Assembly (NCBI GenBank): GCA_963576725.1
Contig: OY755240.1
Span: 95,576,316 to 95,640,315 of the forward strand
DNA: 64,000 nucleotides
Origin: Azorinus chamasolen
Lineage: Eukaryota; Mollusca; Bivalvia; Cardiida; Solecurtidae
Reading direction: 5' to 3'
Shown here: piece by piece, positions 58,035 through 64,000 of the stretch
Layout of the letters: every line of letters begins with the position of its first letter
Position numbering within the stretch: position 1 is the stretch's first letter
Translations under genes and position numbers: made by a program
The notes under the pieces: model-generated
The model's database searches: none
What the model was told of the DNA's origin: nothing
Seen by the model: only the letters and a program-made list of their open reading frames with translations

Positions 58035-58760
58035 AGAATCAAGCATGAGTTTTGTTAAAGACGGGGGTTTCTATACCCGAGGTTGGTCTGTTCCAGTCGG
58101 AAACGAGCTTTAGCCCTAATACCAAGAAAATTAACGAATTTTGTGAAGTACTACTTTACATTGCGTAATACGACTTCCATATCTAATAGCAACAGACCGC
58201 AGCATAACTTTAGGCGTGGCACCAAATTCTTGCATAAAACGTGCTGTTGTAGTCCCGCTAGACCATGTATTAACAAGGCGATTCTCGTGCCCACGCGCTG
58301 TTGTTGACCGGTTTTAATTATACCTATTACGGGCCTAAACAATGGACGCGAATGCTACAGCGTTTTGGCCTAAGCTAGGTGTTTGCCGGGGTGTGAGTAT
58401 TTCCAGGAGCACCGACAATGAACTGTTTTTAGTGATAGACATATTGAATGAAATTCCGTGTAAACGGTATTTGATACAATCATGAATTGACGTCGAAAAG
58501 AAAACAGTGGCCCGGAAACAGCATAAATCGACGAAGTGTCAAAGAAGTGTATAGTTTTGCTGCCGTTGTTTTGCTTGTATTTTGAAGAATTAAATTGATG
58601 CAGGAGAGCAGAAAATTGGTTTTATGCAAGAATAGCGTTAATACACGTTTGTTTTCGGGACACTGCAGATGTTATTGCCCGAAAAAAACGTGTATTAACC
58701 CTCTAATGACGTTATTTGTTATGACAACCACAAACGTTACGTTTTGGCGTAAATATAAAT
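58035..58760. other. CpG-rich, apparently low-copy block
   Basis: The density of CG dinucleotides (cccgaggttgg, gtcggaaacgagc, gcgtaatacgac, ccacgcgctg, ggacgcgaatgc) is far above the rest of the window. Opposed 74- and 63-codon open frames lie at 58083 and 58342. No domain, terminal repeat or splice pair was recognised. It could be an unmethylated promoter, a recent insertion or a bacterial-like fragment. Confidence 0.6.
58637..58698. repeat. inverted repeat gttaatacacgttt...cgggac
   Basis: gttaatacacgtttgttttcggg (arm) and cccgaaaaaaacgtgtattaac face each other across about 17 bp, inside the CpG-rich block. Confidence 0.8.
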
Positions 58761-59079
58761 GACTGAGTGACTACAAAACAACGTCTTCGGTTAATTAAAT
58801 AGGCTTTTAAAGTGTTTATATGATAAATAGAATTTCATATTCGTGCTAATTACTTATATTAATTTCAATTCATAAGGTTGTTGCCTATAGAAATGTTGGT
58901 ATAATTCTGTAAGAAGTCCTTCCCTTGTATTGATTTTACCCAATCGCACGTATGAATACACTAGTCACGGGGTGTTCCAGATAAGGATTTCTAGTACGGC
59001 TATTTTTAGTAACTCAGCTTATCTAGCACGACTGAGAAGCGAGAATGGTAAAGTAGTTACTGTATGCCAACAATTTCAA

Positions 59080-59260
59080 CACATTCCCTCCCTCCTAGTG
59101 ACACATTGTGGTGCCTCTGTAAAAGTCACACTTTGAAACCATAGTGATAAATAGAGAATTTGCTCCATAGGAGCAAATGCTCTATTTATCACAATATATT
59201 CAAAACTACACAATCCTAACCTTTTCCCTTTCTGTAGTAAAATGAGATTCTTATGTCTAA
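59080..59260 (-). mobile_element. TTAA-3 MITE, right end lost
   Basis: cacattccctccctcctagtg start; hairpin TTTGCTCCATAGGAGCAAA. Confidence 0.7.
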
Positions 59261-59313
59261 TCTGGATCCAAACTCTGTACAAGAATTCACTGCTAGATTA
59301 CCAACATGTGATA

Positions 59314-59505
59314 CAGTAAAACACTGCTAATGCAGGTATAATTCTGGGTGCTAGATGCAGGTGGTAGCTTAATGCAGGATAAAAGTAATGTAGAAAGCTC
59401 CTAGAGGAGCTTTCTACATTACTTTTGTCCTGCATTAAGCAACCACCTGCTTATAAAGACAGGTATGTTTATTCATTAAGTGGTTGCACTAGAGGGGTTC
59501 TACTG
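59314..59505. mobile_element. TA-1 MITE
   Basis: CAGTAAAACACTGCTAATGC to AGAGGGGTTCTACTG with TA flanks; GAAAGCTCCTAGAGGAGCTTTC. Confidence 0.85.
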
Positions 59506-59519
59506 TACATTTATACTAG

Positions 59520-60400
59520 AACACTATAACCAAGCCAGAAAGGCCCCCATGTAATGCTGTCAGAGAGCAGACAAAGCTGATTTGTCATTTTTGATGTTAT
59601 TCAAAGGCCATAATTCTGACCAAAAAAAATCAGAAAAATGCTCATAACTTTGTTAATCAGTGATGCAATCTAGTTCATTATCGAACTTGGCCTAGATCTA
59701 ACGGTTAGTAACAGTTTCCCACAGAGCGATAAAGATAAGAGAAGAGAGAGCAGACAATATTCTTGGACAACCACTGGAGAGCTAACAGCCCAAATCACAA
59801 AAGAGCTCATAACTTCCAAATGCAATTTGACTCATTATTAAACTTGGCCGAACTTGGCCGAGATATTATGGCCAACAACATTTTCATACAGTTTGGTGAA
59901 GATCAGATGAAAACTGCTTGTATTAGAACAAGGATGAAATTTATGTTATACAAGGGCCATAATCTAGATGTGCCTCTGTAGATTTGGCTAGTTATTAAGC
60001 TTGGCTGAAATATTATTACCACAAATGATTTTACCAAGTTTTGTGATGATTGGATAGAAACTGCTACACTTAAAGAGCAAACAAGGCTTATTTTGTTGAT
60101 TTTTGTTATTCAAGGTCCATAATCAAGAAGTGCCTAAGTCAATCTGGCTGCTTATCAAACTTAAACGAGATATTATTACCACCAACACTTTCTATATAAA
60201 CAATGGAGCCTCCGAGGGATTGGGTGATCATTGGCAAAACGCGGAAAACTGGAAAAGGCCGATAATTCTTTGTTGCAGAACAAAAATTATAAGTATTGAT
60301 GACATCGGGGCTTTTTGTACCACAGGGGCATTTTTCCATATAAGTTCAAATTGACAATCTTCATAATAATTATTGAGCATAACAATTACCAAGTTTTATG
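59520..60400. repeat. block of diverged SINE-like repeats
   Basis: Recurring phrases: aaggccataattctgacc / caagggccataatctag / caaggtccataatcaagaag, each followed by ttattaaacttgg..gagatattat. Roughly four diverged copies of about 130-150 bp. Open frames here (e.g. 59763-59981) have no recognisable domain. Confidence 0.6.
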
Positions 60401-60440
60401 ATATCATTGAAAATATGCGTTCATTGTAGGGACTTCATCT

Positions 60441-60694
60441 TTAAACCTTTACTCCATAAATATGCCTTTCTACACCTTTGCAAATAGAGCAGACCCAGAT
60501 CAGAAGGCTCCTGTAGGAGCCGTCTGATCAGGGTCTGCTCTTTTTGTTTATCATGATATACCCGGTAATATAGATATGATTCTATACTTTCTGCCATGGC
60601 CACAACTTCCTGTCCATGTGCTATTATAACAGTTAATCTAACTAATATTCATGACATCATTATTTTTCTGACATAAATATTCATGAAGGGTTAA
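60441..60694 (+). mobile_element. TTAA-1 MITE
   Basis: ttaaacctttactccataaat to tcatgaagggttaa; hairpin AAGGCTCCTGTAGGAGCC. Confidence 0.82.
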
Positions 60695-60907
60695 GGGGGA
60701 TATAGTAATGTTGCCTGCAGCTCATTTTAACCATTTCCCTCATATTAATGCTTTTACATGCATTTGAAAACAGTAGACCCAGATCAGATGGCTCTTGTAT
60801 GAGCCATTAGATAAGGGTCTGCTCTGTTTGCTTATGGTATAATATAGATCTAATTCTACTGTTTCAGCCAGAGCTGAAATGACCAGTGTGTCCGATATGC
60901 TATTATA

Positions 60908-61146
60908 AACAAGAGTGTGTTTGTGAAACACTTATGTCCCCTACCTTTGACCCTAAAGGATGACCTTGACCTTTGACCCATGGACCAGGGAGTTGAATGC
61001 GACACATCGTCTTTGTTTGGTGAACATTTGTGTCAGGTTATTTTGAAATCCATTCACAGATAAAAACAGTTACAGAAGGGACACGAAATTTGGACGGACA
61101 GAAGGACAGACTAGCTATGCCTGCCGTTGGGGGGGCATAAATATAA
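60908..61146. mobile_element. aacaagag...gggggcataaat dispersed element, nested
   Basis: aacaagagtgtgtttgtgaaac start, tgccgttgggggggcataaat end. Contains tgaccttgacctttgaccc and tggacggacagaaggacag. No coding capacity; a SINE or short DNA element. Confidence 0.72.
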
Positions 61147-61151
61147 TCTAA

Positions 61152-61400
61152 TTAACCCTTTCCCTGTTCTGTATTTAGGCCAAATTTTAATACCTATTGA
61201 ATATATATTAACAAAATAGTTTAAAGATATATGAAAGGTGGAACATTGTAGACATTTTAGAAAGCAAAGAAACAGACCTTTCAAATTCTAATAGCAAACA
61301 GAGTAGACCCTGATCAGACGGCTCCTCTAGGAGCCGTCTAATCTGGGTCTACTTTGTTTGCAAATGCGTGAAAACACGTTTATATGAGGGAAAGGGTTAA
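61152..61400 (-). mobile_element. TTAA-2 MITE nested in TTAA-1
   Basis: TTAA at 61152-61155 and 61397-61400; hairpin GACGGCTCCTCTAGGAGCCGTC. Confidence 0.88.
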
Positions 61401-61449
61401 ATATTCATGATTTCATTATTTCTTATATAAATATGCAATAGAGAAAAGG

Positions 61450-61717
61450 TTAACCCTTTCCCTGTTCAATATTCATGTAAGAAATAATGACATCATGAAT
61501 ATTTATTAGCTGGAGTTTTATCATGTAAACTTTTCAAGGAATGATTTTGCTTGAACAAAAACTGTAGATTTTTTTTAACATAGCTTAATCATGTCAAAAG
61601 CACACAGAGCAGGCCCTGATCAGATCCTATAGGAGCTTTCTGCATAAATACTTTGCCCTGCATTAAGCAACCATCTGTTTTAAGACTCCTATGTTCAATA
61701 AATAATGGACAGGTTAA
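61450..61717 (-). mobile_element. chimera of TTAA-1b left half and TA-1 right half
   Basis: Starts ttaaccctttccctgttcaat, switches at ctgatcagatcctataggagc to the TA-1 segment tttctgcat...ccctgcattaagcaacc. Confidence 0.75.
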
Positions 61718-61963
61718 CCCTTTCCCTCATATAAACGTGTTTTCACGCATTTGCAAACAGAGTAGACCCAGATCAGACAGCTCCTAGAGGAGCTGTCTGA
61801 TCAGGGTCTGCTCTGTTTGCCTTTTGAATTTGCAAGATCTGTTTCTTAACTTTCTCAAATGGCTACAATATTTCACCTTCCATATTTCATTATAACTATT
61901 ATGTCCATGAATATTCAGTAAGTATTGAAATTTGAAATAAACATAGAACAGGGAAAGGGTTAA
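61714..61963 (+). mobile_element. TTAA-2 MITE
   Basis: TTAA at 61714-61717 and 61960-61963; perfect hairpin; 69 bp from the CaMKK microexon. Confidence 0.88.
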
Positions 61964-62031
61964 GACAGGTTCTATTATACAACATTTCAATTTGTATATT
62001 TGAATATAGATACAATAAAATTGTGACTTAC

Positions 62032-62053
62032 CCTTTTTCAACTAATTCAAAGG
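62032..62053 (-). CDS. CAMKK: CaMKK microexon, hinge (FELVEKG)
   Basis: A 22-nt exon. Upstream is a pyrimidine-rich acceptor ending atttcag and downstream a donor gtaagt. It reads (n)CC then F-E-L-V-E-K and the first two bases of a glycine codon completed by the next exon. This matches the kinase hinge of CaMKKs (VFELV..G) that joins N and C lobes and lines the ATP pocket. Its first two bases belong to a codon begun in an exon beyond the window. I chose it because phase and sequence fit the 57.4-kb exon exactly; at this length it would be missed by most gene finders. Confidence 0.85.
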
Positions 62054-62099
62054 CTGAAATAAAAAGAAGATAAAATAAATTACTTTAACATTATAAAAT

Positions 62100-62570
62100 C
62101 AAAAAAGTACTAAAAGTACTACTGAAGAGTGAATTCAATTGTAGCAGGACCTCTTCATGTGTATGGGACATACAACGCAAACATAAGATGTGAATACATG
62201 TCCATGAATATTCAGTAGGTATTGACATTTGGAATAAACATAAGAGGGACATTTAAAATATAAATAGTGCAGATCCTGATCAGGGAGACCAAACTTAACA
62301 AACACAATTTCGTAAAGTACTTTCCCTACAATGTCATTTAGTCTACCAATCTACTCGATAGATTTCCCCCATGTCAAAAATTGAACAGCCTGAACCAGAT
62401 GAGGGACAGAATTTTAAATGTAATTACTGAAGAAAACAACATTTACACTGAAACTCATTATTACACAGACAGCCTTTTCTGTCTGTTTTCTGTCATTTTG
62501 CATTTAGTCTTTTGAATGATGAATTACGGATGTATAAGACTTGCTCATCTGTGAATATTTATAGTGCAAA
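62100..62570. other. intronic low-copy sequence
   Basis: Apart from a TTAA-2 fragment (about 62200-62245) nothing is recognised; I searched for the upstream CaMKK exon and did not find it. Confidence 0.45.
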
Positions 62571-62573
62571 ACA

Positions 62574-62823
62574 TTTACCCTTTCCCTCAAATAAACGTGT
62601 TTTCACGTATTTGCAAACAGAGTAGACCCAGATCAGATGACTCCTAGAGGAGCTGTTTGATCAGGGTCTGCTCTGTTTGCTAATAGAATTTGATAGATCT
62701 GTTTCTTTGCTTTCTAAAACTTCTACAATGTTCCACCTTCCATGTTTCAGTATGGCTATTTTGTCAATGAATATTTAGTAGGTATTGAAATTTTTAATGA
62801 ACATAGAACAGGGAAAGGGTTAA
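62574..62823 (+). mobile_element. TTAA-2 MITE
   Basis: Left site TTTA 62574-62577, right TTAA 62820-62823; intact hairpin. Confidence 0.85.
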
Positions 62824-63041
62824 ATTAAACACAAAATTGTTCCTTGCAGGGTATGACTGTTGTAGGAATCAGTGCAGCTCCTGGTCTGAGGTTTCCAACT
62901 CTCTGATCTGGGTCTACATTGTTTGTAAATGACTGGTATATTTGTTTGCTACATAAAGAGAGTTAGTTCTCTGTGGTCTGTAGAGGAAATTCATGACATT
63001 TATCCTGTCTTATTACGACAATTTTGCTTTATAATTCTTTG

Positions 63042-63285
63042 GTTAAACCCTCTCACTGTACATTATTCATGACAGAAATCATGGCATCATGAATAATTAT
63101 TAGCCGAAGTTTTATAATGAAAACTTTTCAAGGAAATGTTTTGCTTTGATAATAACTGTAGAATCAAATCTATATTATGTCAAAAGCAAACAGAGCAGAC
63201 CCAGATCAGACAGCTCCTACTCTGGGTCTAGTCTGTTTGCAAATGGGCGAAAAGACATTTATATAATATGAAGGAAATGGTTAAC
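63042..63285 (-). mobile_element. TTAA-1b MITE
   Basis: TTAA at 63042-63045 and 63282-63285; hairpin core reduced. Confidence 0.8.
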
Positions 63286-63426
63286 AAATCTTGCAGATGA
63301 TAATGATTATAAATTCTGATCTAGTTCTGCTTCTCTGAAGTTATGACTAATCTGGTGATACAATGTTTGCAAGGCCTTTAGATAAAAAAATTATTAACAT
63401 AGCTAGCTCACCATTTATATGGAAAT

Positions 63427-63705
63427 TTAATCCTCTCGCTCATTTAGACAACTTTTGAAACCTTAACAAACACAATAGACCCAGATCAGATAGCTCCAGC
63501 AGCTTATGGGAGAATAAAGATCTGATTCTGAAGATCCTGTCAACATTTTCCTTGTTATTGTGTACATGTAAAAACTCAGTCCATGAATATTCAGGCTCCT
63601 AGAGGAGCTTTCTGTCTGACTTTCACCCTGCATTAAGCTGTCACATGTCTTCAAGACCGATATTTAAACTAAACTGGTTGTCCAGTTTAGAGGGGTTTTA
63701 CTGTA
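63427..63705. mobile_element. chimera of TTAA-1b left part and TA-1 right half
   Basis: ttaatcctctcgctcatttag...gtccatgaatattcag then gctcctagaggagctttctg...gaggggttttactgta. Confidence 0.65.
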
Positions 63706-64000
63706 TAAAGTCACATCTAACCTAACCTAAAGCACTCTATGACACTGTGTAAGTGCAGGAGTTCAATTTCAAACCTGAAACCTTAAAATCACGGGCTGAT
63801 GATTTTGTGAGCTTCACTCTTTTGCATGCTAGCAGCTTATCTGCAAATACCACAAGTTATTTGCAAAGTTTTGCAAACATTACAGATCCAGATAAAACAC
63901 TCATTGACTCAACATCAAAATCCAAAATGTTTGATGTTGAAACTCACTACTGTTATGTGCATGATATGGAAAAAAATCATAACTTTGAGAATGTTCGATG

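Larger units (their letters stand above)
60728..61453 (+). mobile_element. TTAA-1 MITE holding two nested insertions
   Basis: Left TTAA at 60728, right TTAA 61450-61453. Body continues ...gctattataa / atctaa / atattcatgatttcatt across the two inserts. Confidence 0.8.

Noticed and set aside
58083..58342. 74- and 63-codon opposed open frames in the CpG-rich block
   Set aside because: Overlapping on opposite strands, without domain, splice or start evidence.
59763..60354. Short proteins of 72 and 83 codons
   Set aside because: They lie in diverged SINE-like repeats and share no recognisable domain.

Overview
Eukaryotic, A+T-rich intronic and intergenic DNA. The only confidently recognisable protein-coding content is the 3' half of one gene on the minus strand, a calcium/calmodulin-dependent protein kinase kinase (CaMKK), split into ten short exons (22 to 140 nt coding) between 62053 and 39880 with GT-AG introns of about 1 to 4.7 kb. 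A metazoan kinase gene in such repeat-rich introns, with dispersed repeats of the 'aacaagag...gtttcacaaacac' and 'tatgccccc...gggggcat' kind, suggests a marine invertebrate, most likely a bivalve mollusc. That taxonomic call is inference.

Layout. 1-12.3 kb: weak traces of a plus-strand gene's 3' end (candidate exons at 114, 1303, 7915 and 11414, polyA signal at 12231) in a field of short inverted-repeat transposons. 12.3-24.9 kb: almost only such elements, some nested. 24.9-30.4 kb: a 5.5-kb tandem array moving from about 27-33-bp units to 43-bp units, with a recent 1.25-kb higher-order duplication. 30.4-39.8 kb: more elements and several minisatellites (36, 67 bp). 39.9-62.1 kb: the CaMKK exons, with introns filled by the same elements and minisatellites. 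58.0-58.8 kb is an unusual CpG-rich, apparently low-copy block. 62.1-64.0 kb: upstream intron; the CaMKK N-terminal half lies beyond the window.

Names used for mobile-element families (mine). TTAA-1: ends CCCTTTACTCCAT / ATGGAGTAAAGGG. TTAA-1b: starts CCCTGTTCAATATTC, ends GAGGGAAAGGG. TTAA-2: CCCTCATATAAACG to AACAGGGAAAGGG. TTAA-3: core AAATAGAGCATTTGCTCC. TTAA-4: CCCTTCGCTTGCT. TTAA-5: CCCTTTCACTGCCA. All are flanked by TTAA and begin CCC, as piggyBac-superfamily MITEs do. TA-1: CAGTAAAACC, flanked by TA, pogo/Tigger-like. TA-2: CAGTGCTCCCTC, flanked by TA. PAL: CAGAGCTCCAGATAAG ends, perfectly palindromic. GAS: a roughly 335-bp repeat with an internal inverted repeat. None carries a transposase gene here. 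Plus strand for TTAA-1/2 means the GACCCAGATC arm comes first.

The most striking property is that families with different termini and different target sites (TTAA versus TA) carry a central hairpin with the same core, GCTCCTATAGGAGC, and that several keep the same arm asymmetry (GATCTGGGTCTAC opposite GATCAGGGTCTGC). Many insertions are nested exactly at TTAA or TA inside older copies, which gives a relative chronology. None interrupts a CaMKK exon.
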